A stretch of DNA of 60,000 nucleotides from Liolophura sinensis (lineage: Eukaryota > Mollusca > Polyplacophora > Chitonida > Chitonidae). Where the stretch lies: contig NC_088300.1 in the NCBI RefSeq assembly GCF_032854445.1, positions 73,835,005-73,895,004 of the forward strand, given 5' to 3'. The notes under the pieces are model-generated. The model had not been told where the DNA came from and did not search any database. It saw only the letters and a program-made list of their open reading frames with translations. The position numbers were made by a program, and so were the translations under genes. Below are positions 12,779 to 25,963 of the stretch, piece after piece. How positions within the stretch are numbered: position 1 is the stretch's first letter; each line of letters opens with the position of its first letter.

Positions 12779-13069
12779 TATACAGTTACAGGGGCCTCCG
12801 TGGCTCAGTTGGTTAGCGCGCTAGCGCAGTGCAATGACCCAGGAGTCTCTCACCAATGCGGTCGCTGTGAGTTCAAGTCCAGCTCATGCTGGCTTCCTCT
12901 CCGGCCGTACGTGGGAAGGTCTTCCAGCAACCTGCGGATGGTCGTGGGTTTCCCGCAGGCTCTGCCCGGTTTCCACCCACCACAATGCTGGCCGCCGTCG
13001 TATAAGTGAAATATTCTTGAGTACGGCGTAAAACACCAATCAAATAAATAAATAAAATATACAGTTACA
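12779..13069 (+). mobile_element. Full-length tRNA-derived SINE with target duplication
   Basis: The element body is 12791-13057, flanked by a perfect 12-bp target duplication TATACAGTTACA (12779-12790 and 13058-13069). The head is tRNA-like: A box TGGCTCAGTTGG at 12801-12812 and B box GTTCAAGTC at 12871-12879. The conserved body carries AGCAACCTGCGGATGGTCGT, and the 3' end reads TTGAGTACGGCGTAAAACAC followed by CAAATAAATAAATAAA. This head, body and tail combination is widespread in molluscan genomes. The intact duplication points to a fairly recent insertion relative to the other copies here. Confidence 0.93.
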
Positions 13070-13089
13070 ACGACATATTTAAAGTCCTG

Positions 13090-13760
13090 TTCACACTTAA
13101 GCCATTACCGTCACGACATAAGATTCGTAATGCATCGTGAAGCAAGAGGTAAATTGGCGTGAATTACACGACAGGCCTACGACAGTCACAAACAAGTAGA
13201 GAAGCCTTCGGGAAGATTCGTAAATCATTCGCAATTGATTCGTTACAAAGGGAAAATTAGGTACAAGAAAATTCTAATTACTTCGTAAGTCTAGTGTAAA
13301 TTCGTATTCATTCGCAAGTATCAATTCTGCCTTAATCGGCTGATTTTGATAAGCACTACGCCATAGCGATGCTTTTACAATGATTATGTTACCTTTACGA
13401 TTGCAACCAACAGCTCCGCGAATATTTAAAAAGCTTTTTCGAATGCTTACGAATCATTACAAACTTACTTTCAGTTACGAAATTTTTGAACTTTTTGAAA
13501 TTGTCACCGATACAAGCACGATTACAATACGATGTCAATTCATAACAGCGTCACAAGCTATTTTTCTGGACTTATTTCTGTTCTTAGAAAAAGCACTACA
13601 GGTATCAAAGCATTAAGCGTGTAAAATGTCGAAACGACTTCTTAAAACACTTGATGGATCTTTTGAAATAATTTCAGAGAATTTTGTCGTTAATTTGACA
13701 TAAACATATCGAAGCCATTCGTAAAAGCTATTCCAAACTATGGCTAACGTTATTCTCCTA
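13090..13760. repeat. Degenerate TTCGTAA/TTACGAA-rich foldback-like region
   Basis: The first half has many ATTCGTAA and CATTCGCAA words (for example 13125, 13205-13245, 13280-13315); the second half has their complements (TTACGATTGC, GCTTACGAATCATTAC, GTTACGAAAT). The arrangement resembles a decayed inverted repeat similar in style to the TCTCG foldback at 9340-10060, but pairing is loose and I could not set clear arm borders. Confidence 0.4.
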
Positions 13761-14119
13761 CAGTCGGGACAATGATCGCGTAAAGGTTACTGTCATAGCA
13801 GCAGACGACAAGTATAACTACTCCGGAAACAAGATAAATCGTAATCCTAGCGGCAAAGACAGGGACCTATTGATTTGTCAAAGCTCCATTGCCTTCGCCC
13901 GAGTACCAGTATATGCAAGCTTATAAGATTGTTAATTTGATTCAACAGTAACATGACACACCCCAGAATATGTCGAGAAACTAACAAGCTGGAGATTCTT
14001 TGAGCCAAATATTTAATGAAAACTTTACAGATAAATGTGAGCGAGTTAAAAGAAAAAGCCAAATTAGGAGCAAGGTGCGACTATGCGACCACTGGGACAG
14101 TGACGACACCGGCAGACAA

Positions 14120-17100
14120 TTGGGATAATGTGACAAGTGAGATAATGTGTCATATAACATGGTTGATTAATTATTAAAAATAAGATTTCGGCGGCGGTTA
14201 AGCCTGAGTGCTTATGTGTAGCGTATCATATCAAAATCATCATCTAGTATAGACATACTTGTTTCACTAGTATTAGAGTTCATTGATACATTTATTGATT
14301 TGTTTAATGTCTATAACGTCGCACTCAAGAAATGGCACTCAGATTTGAGCCATACAGTTTCTATCTATCTCATCAAGTTCAGACTCTCTCTCTTCTAACA
14401 GTTGATATCAGAAGAGAGACAGATTTGTCGTCTGTTGGCGATGCCAGTGTTTAGATTTATCCCCGGGGAGCCCTTAATCTGACAAGAAATATGAAATTGA
14501 GCTCGCTGGCGGACACCGTCGTTGTATTTTCAGGTCATTAATACCAACCGTCGTATTCCGGTCAGCAACAGAGGGACAAAATTAAGGCTGGGTTAAGTCG
14601 TTCGTGATCTAACTTGACACCCGGGGAGGGTGAAGGCTTAAGGCTGTGGGCTGTAGCCTGCGTGAGGTAGGAACGGCCGGTTAGATCAATAGTCCCCGTC
14701 AACCAGTATTACCCAGGTATATCAGTTAAGCTACCTTCAGGTGACTCAGCTAACCGATGTGCCCCACACATCAGGCACGCCCGCTAAATAAATCAGATTT
14801 GGAGACTTTACACACACATTAGCCTGATAATTACACCGTATCCCGAGGAGCCACCTTCACGTCTGATTCCCCAAATGACACTTCACTCCACTTCCATTTT
14901 CTGTACAGACCATTATTAAACTAGCTCAGCTCATTTGTGAAGAGTTTAAATTTTTTAAATTGTGGAATAGTGTTAGCGAAGAAATACATCTCCATTAAAT
15001 TTGTTTTTATACACCAAATTGCACCAATTATCCCCATGGAAAAAAATTAATATAGGCCTCATGTGATCACACACGACTATGACTGATTGATGTGGGTATG
15101 TTCTAAATTCGTCATTCTCCTTTACCAATTTGACAAAGACATTCACCATGCAAAAGGATCATAAAAACATGCAAAACAAATAGACGTTACAAAAGGCCAT
15201 CTCTGGGGGAAGGGATATTCCTGAAGTCATTAATCTGAATTTTTGGCCTTTTATTGTGCAATAAGCGTAAGAATTTTTTAATCGGTGCTATATGGGCGAA
15301 ACAGCTGCGAATATGGCGTCGAACATGTGATGTAACATTGTGACAACTTTACTGGGCTCTTTTCACCAATGATTCTATATGGGCTAAACGTCAAGGATGG
15401 TGGCATTGTCCCATGGATGAATGGAATCATACCTAGAAAGTTTAGTCCTGCTTATCTATAGTTGTGGCTTCGTGGCCTGTTCACATCACGCGACATTGTG
15501 ATAATTAAACTCGGTTAAGTCGAAGACCAGGAGATTCACTGCTTTCACCGTCTGGATTTCAATGACATACCCGTTGAAACTTGTCGCACGTGATAATTGT
15601 TGTGTGGAAGAAGTATCTGTCTTTCCTCATTTTCATATTTTCGGTGTCGTGGTGTCGATTTTAGGGATACCTGAGCGGCCGTGGTCTATTTCAACGCCAT
15701 AAACCGGTCCGTATTAGGCACAGTGTTTCCAAATGCCTATCTGGGGTAAACTTCACTCGCAAGATAAGGATAGAATGCGCTGGATTGTGTGACGACCGTG
15801 TCATTGTAGATCTTGGGTTATCTCTCTCAGAAGAATCCGACAACACTGTTATATTCTGTCTATATGACTACTGTTCATGCATGGTTTTGTATTCAGACAG
15901 ATATAAAATACTGAAGCTTGACTTTTAATCTGCCTGAATTTGACTCCCAGATAAGAGCAGTCGTAGGTGAAAGGAATTGTAACGAATCTCATTTTTGGGC
16001 AACATCATTTGTTCATTTCAACGTGCGTACCTCTAATGACAGTATAAGCTGAAAAATGTCCTACTAAATAAACTCTTACGAACCATGTTAGGTTATTTAT
16101 AATAAGTACATTGTTAAATGATAAACCATATAGTCTCAGAAGGTTTACATCCTCAATTAAAAGATATTCTTATATATTAAAAGATGAGCACTTTTTTTTG
16201 GTTAAACTGTTTTCTATGGTTCCCTCTACCAGTCGAGAATCGTTGAGACAAGGGTCGCATTAAAATCTCACATCGGGGAAGAGAATGGTACAGCGGAAAT
16301 CTAAACACGAGCATTAAACACACACCGCTGTATATCATTTTTAGTTGAACGTGTCATGGTATAGAGAGAATCGGCTATACGTTAAAGCCCTTTACAACTT
16401 CTTTTGTGTTTTTGTTGTTGTCAGATCACTTTTTTGACAGTACTGATAATATATATGCTAGGTTCCGCCTAAAACTACCCATATGTTGTAAGTGTACTTG
16501 GCCTGTCAAATAAGGTTATCAGAGAACACACAACAAAATCATGAATATATATCAGCCTTGTAGTTATGACATTACGTGTATTGTGTACTTATGTAAAGCG
16601 AGGGACCTAATTCGTCCACATATTGTTATTATTTGCCGAAAATGAAAGACCTTTATCATCTATGCATGTGCATACAAACCTTCAAGGTTATTGAGTTTCA
16701 AAATCAACACCCAGGGAGAAAAATTGGTCACGACTGATGTGGTTATAATATAGTGCGTGCGTGTTCAGTATGAAGATGAAGGAATTCTTGGCCATAAATT
16801 TAAATGACTTTTCTAGTCATTATCCAGTCCTGGGATAAAAATAGCCATAATCTGTCTTAGCTGGTTTAAGGACATGGGCAACTTTACCATAATTAAAAGG
16901 AAGACAAATCATTGTGTTACCCGGCTTTTGTAAAGCCTGGAAATTGCGCTCCTTAAACAAACCAGGCCAGTTTGATGACAACTGAAAAAATGGACAAATG
17001 ATGAGACAGGGTAAAATGCGCTGTAGAACAGAGGAAAGATGGCGATTGTCAATGGGCAAGAATGAAGAAAAAATCCTTCAAGACAAAATAAAACTGACTT

Positions 17101-18450
17101 CATCATTGAAGAAGTCAGTACTAAACTTTAAATCGTAATGCAAACGTATGCTGCCACGTTTTTATTGCATCTGGCAAGGCCGAAAAAACCCAAATGTATT
17201 TAATTGTTCATTGTCTTGAATTCGAGTCCGCCATTCCCCAACAAAGAATGCTCTGTCGTTAATCTTAACTGCCCCAAAAGCCGGAGACATCACATCACGT
17301 GCAAGATTTAATTGTGATTTAAAAACGTGAAAGCTATTTTTTTTATGATCTGTCGTACTGTAGTATGGCTGCTATAAAACTTGAGCCCAGAATAACAATC
17401 GAAAAAAGGCTTGATTTCGTGGTGAGACCTCCTCGAACCCATTTGCATTTAGGTATTTTGTTATCTTCATAAAAAAAAAAAATTAGGGCAATAAATAAAC
17501 CTGGAATATAAACTCCTTAAAATTAGATCATGCGATTAATACTTTACTGTAGAAAAGAAAATATATTTATGTTCATGGCAGGGCTTACAATAAATATCAT
17601 TTGATAAGAGAAACATTTTATAATGTAAATATAATAAACACATTAAAACCCTGTTACAAAAAATAACTCCAACCACACAAACAACTCACAGTGTAAACCT
17701 TGCAGGACAGCTTAAAATACGCCCCTAACACATTCCGTGATTTACTGGCTATATCTAAAGAGCTCTGCATGTCTACTTAGGGCATCGTAAAAATTCAGGG
17801 CAGCTTAAAATACGTCCCTAACACATCCATGATCTATTGGCTGTAACTAAATACGTCCTGTATGCTATTGTGAAAGTATAATCTTTGTAAATTTATTTGT
17901 TAGTCCATTACATTTTCAGGGGCCAATAGCGTTAATGGCGAGCAGAGATACTGACGAATGGCAGAGTGAAAATGGCCTACATTGATTTAGACGTTTCCTC
18001 AGAGTTATCTTTATATGGGATTTTTTTAACACCCTATGCAATTATAGCGGTGCAGGCTGTCTTTGTTGGGCGACCCTTCTGTGGGATACTTTTAGAGGTA
18101 CATCTATGGGTTGAGAAAGTCTGTATAGTTCACTGTAAACAACTTGACCCATTACTATGTAGGGTATATTGTTCCAGAGAACATTTGTCATTGTCGAAAG
18201 TAGTGCCGTAGCAATGTTCTGGATTCGTTAACCCATTTCTTGATTCTTTAACCCATTTCCTTGTCATTCTGTTGTCAACTCATTTACGTGACAACCTGTG
18301 GCCTAGTTAGCTTGTGTGTTGCAAAAAACTATTGTGATGTCAGAGGTTAACTGTCCTGCAGATATAGTCCAATTCAATCAGACAGATTACGGCAGAGTCC
18401 CTGAGACATCCATTCTTGGAATCACTATTCCATTTCTTCTCTTCCTCCCT
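14120..18450 (+). repeat. Triplicated block, copy 2
   Basis: Second copy of the block. Anchors: 14130-14300 and 14450-14880 (very close to copy 3 at 19200-19580 and 19690-20125), 15740-15870, 16219-16380 (TTCCCTCTACCA, GTTGAACGTGTCA), 16500-16612, 16690-17040, 17130-17260 and 18325-18440. Similarity to copy 3 is strongest over 14450-14880, where long runs such as ATTAGCCTGATAATTACACC are identical. The distal part matching copies 1 and 3 at 12370-12770 and 26915-27280 is missing, so this copy seems truncated. No conserved coding frame is apparent. Confidence 0.75.
17702..17880 (+). repeat. Two-copy direct repeat, about 97 bp
   Basis: CAGCTTAAAATACG, CCCTAACACAT and GATYTAYTGGCT occur in the same order at 17708 onward and again at 17801 onward, giving two diverged tandem copies within block copy 2. 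Confidence 0.75.
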
Positions 18451-19194
18451 CAATGCAAATGACACCTCTTTCGAACTTGCGTAAAGTTTGCCGGTGTGCT
18501 ACTTGTACGGCACAGATGACGCCGGAATACCAGCGAGATATTCACCTAGAATTTTGTAATTTCTCCAGCATTCATGGGGGAGTGTATCAGACTTGTATTT
18601 GGCCCAAGGTTTCTGGTTTTCAACACTGCTCTTGGCTAGAGCATAATAAGAAACAGTTTATCTACACGTTAATTGTATTCAATGACACTGCATTTTCCTT
18701 GCAACAGTATAAATGTACAACATATCAATGTGTATACTTTGTGGTGTAACGTGTCACTTTAACCTCGGGCAAATTTGGTAGCTAGTATGATTTTACCGAC
18801 AGCTCAATATATGCGACTGGTTAAAGAAAAATAGATTATAGTTCCGCTTCCTGTGTGTACACGCTTAAGTGTAAACGCTCGACGGTAAACAAATCCATAT
18901 GGGTATGTATAAAGTACTAAATAATTATCAGTGGCCGAAAATGAAAATATTGACCACAATGCACTACTCTGGCCATGTATTCTTCGGAGGGCCGGTCACA
19001 CCTAAGACCTTAAAAGAGGAAGTTATAACTTCCTCGCTTGGCGATCAGCATGAAGAGGATAGTGAAACGACTGGTTGACCCTTATCACCATAATGGCTTG
19101 GGAGGGGCGGTTTACTTGCCTTCGGTAAGATTAATAGATTAGTTGTGGAGAGGGCAAGGCTTTAAGCGCTGAGCCAGCAAGGGCCCCGGCAGAT
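18451..19194. other. No recognisable gene between block copies 2 and 3
   Basis: An open frame of 98 codons at 18453-18749 (plus) has no recognisable domain. Nothing else is seen. Confidence 0.45.
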
Positions 19195-19236
19195 AACTGA
19201 GTGAATATGTCATATAACATAGATGATTAATTGTTA

Positions 19237-19443
19237 CACTCAAAAATTAATCTATTAATTTTAACAGAAAATCTGTTGTCTGAGTGATGCTAGAATATAT
19301 TCTGCTATAGCAACCGATCATTCTGTTAAATATAAAACACATATTCTATTAATTCAGCATAAAGATTCTATTAGACCAACAGGATTTTATGTTGAATATA
19401 ACAGATTAAACAGAACAAATTAACAGAATACCTTTGTGAAGTG
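19237..19443. mobile_element. Small MITE-like insertion (about 207 bp, TA duplication)
   Basis: The piece begins CACTCAAAAATTAATC and ends TTTGTGAAGTG, so its ends are imperfect inverted repeats (CACTCA / CACTTC). TA lies on both sides (19235-19236, 19444-19445). Inside, TTCTGTTAA and TTAACAGAA words are arranged symmetrically. Block copy 2 reads straight through the same spot (near 14175) without this piece, acting as a pre-insertion allele. The superfamily is unclear: TA duplication suggests Tc1/mariner, while the CACT ends recall CACTA elements. Confidence 0.6.
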
Positions 19444-20687
19444 TAATATACATTATTTTAGCATCGGTTACAAGTCTGAGGGCTTATGTGCGGCGTATTG
19501 TATGAAAAAGATCCTTATAGATTCAGACATACCTGTTTAACCACTATCAGATTTGGTTGATAGATTTATTGCTTGTGTTTAATGTAGCACTCAGTTTCTA
19601 TCTATTCCATCAATTTCAAACTCTCTCTCTTACCTAACCTCACTAGTTGTCTGACGCTGAAGAGAGACAGATTTATCGTTGGTTGCAGATGCCAGTGTTT
19701 AGATTTATCCCCGGGGACCCTTAATCTGACAAGAAATATGAAATTGAGCTCGCTGGCGGACACCGTCGTTGTATTTTCGAGTCATTAATTCCGACCAACG
19801 AATTCCGGTTAGCCACACAGAGACAGAATTAAAGCCGGGTTAAGTCAAGTTCGTGATCCAACTTGACACCTGGGAAGGGTGAAGACTTAAGGCTGTGAGC
19901 TGTAGCCTGCGTGAGGCGGCAACGGCCGGTTAGATCAATAGTCCCCGTCAACCAGTATTACCCAGGTATATCAGTTTAGCTACCCTCAGGTGACTGATGT
20001 ACCCTAAACATCAGACAGGTGTGCTAAATAAATCAGATTAGGAGACTTTACACACACATTAGCCTGATAATTACACCGTATCCCGAGGAGCTACCATCAC
20101 GTCTAATTCACCAAATGACACGTCTCTAGATAGGTTAAACTAGTTTATCTTATTTGTGAATTGTGAGTTTTTATTTGTAATTTTCTGGAATAGCTACAGG
20201 TGTAAACAAATACACCCCCATGGATATATTATACACCAAATTACACCAATGTCTATGACTGAAAAATTATTAAGTACGACGTGAAATCCCAAGCATGCAT
20301 ACACACACACACACACACCAACGTATCTCCTTACGGACAGAAATAATATAGGCCTGCATGCTGACCACACAAATAACAAAGACGCAATGATGCTGGTATG
20401 TTTGAAAGTTTCTAAATTCTTTATTCTCCTTTACTCAAGACAACAACCAAAAGTATGTATTATCATAACAACATGTCCAAGAAATAGGAGTCGCAAAGGA
20501 TCATTCTTGTGGGAAGCAAGATTTCTGAAAATCATAAGCATCATCCAGTTTGGGATTTTTGTTGGTAATGAAAAAGTACCGTTTCATCAGTCATGCTGTT
20601 TTAGCGAAATATCAAGGATGTGCCATACATGGATGAATGGAACCGTGTCTGTACAGTTTAATAGTTAAGGTAAGGGGGAGCCAAAAT

Positions 20688-21715
<1,028 letters not shown>

Positions 21716-22372
21716 AAAATTGATGTAGTTCGTGTACTGTTCGTATCAGACATAACAGATGTGTAATGTGGAATTTAGATAAGAATGATAATCGCTAGAA
21801 CGCGTGGTATACGTGACAATGCCCAAATTAAATCAATAACTGTCCGTTTTTTTTTAGATTTTCCTCATTTCCATATTTCCGCTCTCGTGTTGGCGATTTT
21901 ACAGATACCGGAGCGGCCGTAGTCTAGGTCAATCCCATAAACCGGCCCGTAAGAGGCGCAAGGCTTAAACGTGTATCACAGGTAAACTTCACCCAGAGGA
22001 TAACGAGACAGTGTTGTTAGTTTGTGTGACGACCATTTCATTGCTGCTGGATTCGTCCACCCCCATGTAGAGAATTTATGGCTGCTGTGTTGTATTGTGT
22101 AGACCTTTGAAGTTGATTCTATCCTTAGTTTTGTATCGTGACAGATGTATAATGCTGAAGGTTGGCTTTATGCGCCTGTCAGGATGCACGCAAATCTGAT
22201 ATAACAGACATTCGGATATAACGGTGGTATATGGCGTATTCTCTTTCGCTGTTAGTTGCGAGCCGTGTGCAAATATACATATTAAATAGAAATATCCTTT
22301 TAAATAACACAACAGTGTTAGCCTATATACTGCTTAAGCCTCATAGTTGCACGTGGGTTCAATAATAATAAT

Positions 22373-22508
22373 GAAGTCAAGGCATCACCACGTAAATATA
22401 ACAAAGGTTTCACAAGCTTTCGATCCACACACGGGCATGTGGATCGAAAGCTTGTGAAACCTTTGTTGTGAAACTTTTGTTACATTTACCTGCTGATGCC
22501 TTAACTTC
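22373..22508. repeat. Inverted repeat with perfect 30-bp inner arms
   Basis: Inner arms 22400-22429 and 22438-22467 are perfect reverse complements around an 8-base loop (CACGGGCA). Outer arms also pair imperfectly (GAAGTCAAGGCATCA near 22373 with TGATGCCTTAACTTC ending 22508), with a short internal duplication of GTGAAAC-TTTGTT on the right side. It shares ATCGAAA-N4-GTGA with the 7054-7217 hairpin. Confidence 0.88.
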
Positions 22509-22717
22509 GTTATCAGCATCGAGTGTGTCACGCAACACTCCAGCCAGTACGTTTATCTCCCCGAGTAATGAGATTTCATACTGTTTATGACTACAAATAA
22601 AACAATCTGAGTTGCTGACTTGTTAGATTTCCTTTTATTTATATATATTTATATGGATTTATATAAAGGTGAACTATTGCAATTTCCTTCAGTGAACATG
22701 TTATTTCACACAGTGTA

Positions 22718-23480
22718 TAGATATCGTTTCTGTTTTTACATTTGTGATAGTTTACACCTAGACGCAATGACGTGGAAACTTTTGTTTCATGTCGTTCCTT
22801 TCTGAGCTAGGGGTAAGACGTCATAACACGTGTACAGTGCAATTTTACTTTCCTGCGTCACTCAACAATGAGACACGACGTCATATATACGCAGCTTATT
22901 TAGATCAACTGCAAATGAATAAGCTTCTGTGCATTTGTCTAAAATGTATGACCTCTGCGGACGGAAAAAAGGAGAACGACAGCAAAAAGGTGCATGAAAT
23001 ATACCGTTTTTGCCTCATTTTCTTCATTTGGTGGAGGGGGGGGGGGAGAGAATAGACTTTAAAACTTTTGTAGTGTAACCCGTTTTTTTTTTTTTTTTTT
23101 TTTTTTTCTTTTGTTTGTGTGTGTGTGTGTGTGTATGTAATTCGTCAAATCCTTCAAATTTTGGCTCGGTATGAAGCAAGGTTCAGCGGTATCGGGTTAG
23201 CGCATTCGAGGGATTTGACGGGGTACGTAACAAGTTTCAGCGGTGATAAAAAGTGTTATTTGGCTAAGTTTATAGATATATCTTCTCTTTATACATTTTT
23301 GACAGTTTACACCCAGACGCCATGACGCAGCTTTGAAATATTTAGGTCAACTTCAATGGAAAAAGCTTTCCGTTGATTGGTCTAAGATGTACAGCCTCTG
23401 CGGAGAGAGGGAAAGAGACGAGCAACAAAGCTGCATGAAGTGTGCCATTTTTATCTCATTTTCTTCATTTTTTGGGGGTA
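22718..23480 (+). repeat. Diverged local direct duplication
   Basis: 22718-23040 and 23270-23480 share, in order, TATAGATAT, AGTTTACACC-AGACGC-ATGACG, TAGRTCAACT, TTGTCTAA or TGGTCTAA followed by ATGTA, CCTCTGCGGA, and TCATTTTCTTCATTT. The second copy has lost the middle part. A G run (23035-23046), a long T run (23080-23107) and a (GT)n run (about 23116-23134) lie between the copies. Confidence 0.7.
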
Positions 23481-25736
23481 GTTAAAATTAAAACATGTCC
23501 ATGTAGGCCTGTAGACTAAGTTTTGACTGTTATCATGCAGTAGGCCTACTTGTCGTCATGCGCTTGGGCCGCTTGTACAAAGGTATCGTAAAAACTATGT
23601 CAAAACTATTCACAATCTCCTTAAAATACACTTCCTTTGCGCAAGCGGAGTAGGCCTAACTTATTTGTGGCTACAATTTATTTGCACATGTGGGCCCTGA
23701 TCTGTAAGGCTCTGTCCATACCAGACTAAGCAGAACAATCATAATTTTCTCGAGTTTCACAACGAGAAAGCAAATGGCATTGGAAAACGTGAAACACGAT
23801 CACATTTTACCATTTCTAAACAGACCTACATATTATAAAGCTGTATACGAACAGAATCACACCTAAAATACGTTCATTGTATACAAAGCAGGACTACCAA
23901 ACAAATCTCGGCATAAAACTAGCCATTTTTTTATGTATAATGAAGCTTGTTGGGAGCACCGAACGCTCAGGCTTAAGTCGGATAACAAAACAAATGAATG
24001 TTCCATATACATGGACCAATACATAAAAAACAGCAATTATGCATAAGTATTCTTTTTCATTACAAATTACAGCATGGTGCATGTGACACACGTCCAACGC
24101 TATCCAACCATTTAAGTAGATTTGTCCTTATCAGATCACTAGAGGAGACACAGCAACCTCATGTATTGATCATCCTGTATAGGTATGACATTACGTGTCT
24201 AGTGTAATTCTGAAAAGCCAGGAAACCAAACCGACCACATGTCAGCGGGCAAAATATGTCTAATGAGAATAAAATCTCCCTATGGCAATATGTCTGTATA
24301 CCAACGGTAAATTCTCCGTAATCTTGTCAACATTTATTAGCTGAGGAGACGCGGCTTAAAACCAAAAGTAAAAGTTTGACAAAAAGATTATTATTGTTAT
24401 TTTCGCACCAGCATGAAGATCTTAAATCATCGGTGTAGGCTTTTGCAGTCAAAGCTTCCAGATTTGCGCTTTCCAATCCTAAAGCGACGTGTGAAAACAT
24501 GTTTCCACTTATAGGTAGGTATCCAACAGGATGTATTATCAGCCCGACGATGGAGCAATTTTTGGTCATTAATTTAAGTGCATGGCTTTATTACTACTGT
24601 TTGGATAACAATAGCCGATGTCTTAGGAAGTTTTAAGGACAAATGCATATTTCCTGTAATTAACAAGTAGACAAATTATGATATCACACGGCTTTTGTAC
24701 AGTCTGAAAATCGCGTTCCTTCGTCGGCTTAAATAAACTTGTCAAAAAATAAACTTGACTACTAAATAAATAGAACAATGATGAGACACTTCGAAATGCG
24801 GTAGAACTGAGGATAAATAGTCAACTGGCGATTGGAAAGAATAAACAAAATGATTCAGCACAAAATAAAGATGTGTTTCTCAGAGAATACGTCAGTGTAA
24901 GACTTTACAACGTTATGCAAAATTACACTGCCACGTTCCCATTGCATCAGACAAGGCCGAAAGGACTGAAAGGACGGTTAATAGTTCATTCTGCTGAATT
25001 CAAACCACGCGAAGCCTGACAAATAATGGACTTTCAAAGATGTAAAAACTGGGGACATTTCATGATGTTCAAGGTCTGATGATGATTAAAAACCGTGAAA
25101 GTTATTTGTGTGAACCTGTCAAGCAATAGTGCGGCTGTCATGAAACGGGTCATATAATAGCGCAGAAAAGGTTGATCACGCCATGATCTCGTGATGAGAG
25201 TTAAATGCATCCATGCATGTATGAATAATAATAATACCTTAATCTGTGTTTGGTTGTGTGAAGTATGAACAGCATAAGTTTACCTACACATTAGTGAGTT
25301 TTCCCGCCATTTTTCCGCACGAGACAATACATTTTAATACATTTCTCGCCCATTTCAAGAAGCACGTGACTCGCGTGCAGCCAATCACAATGTTTACCGC
25401 CTTTTAAACATCCAATCAGTATTATCTTTCACAAGATAAGTATATTTACATTTTATCAATTGGTCAGTTACTCATACAATCCTGACAGAGCAACCATATT
25501 ATATTTGCCTGTATGCGCTGGTAAGCCTACACCAGTCGATCGTCCCATTACTGTTCCCCATTTCTCCACCATAAAGGCTAGCCGTACAGATATCGATTTT
25601 AAACACATATTCTGCATTAAAGGGTGTGTATTATCAAACTGTCTTTATTGTGTTTCCAGTTGTAAAAGCAGCCACTGAACACTTGGGATATTCATGCAGT
25701 TGTCGAGAAACTGTGGTATACAAACTCAGAGTTCCG

Positions 25737-25963
25737 CACAACACGATGGTCCAAGGCAACGACTGTTTCACAGCTGTATTCCTCCGCAGATAAACCGATC
25801 TTCCAACCACACAACACTGTAACAACGCGATGGCCGTTTTACAGTTGTATTCCTCCGCAGATAAACCGATCTTCCAACCACAGAACACTGTAACAATGCG
25901 ATGACCGTTTTACGGTTGTATTCGTCCGCAGATAAACCCATCTCCCAACCACAGAACACTGTC
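25737..25963 (+). repeat. 71-bp tandem repeat, about three copies
   Basis: Units contain GTATTCCTCCGCAGATAAAC, CCAACCACA-AACACTGTAAC and CGATGRCCGTTTTAC. The second and third copies are close to identical; the first and last are partial or diverged. Open frames seen on the minus strand here are products of the repeat. Confidence 0.85.

Noticed and set aside
12801-12880. tRNA-like A and B boxes
   Set aside because: Part of a SINE head with a long SINE body and target duplication; not a functional tRNA gene.
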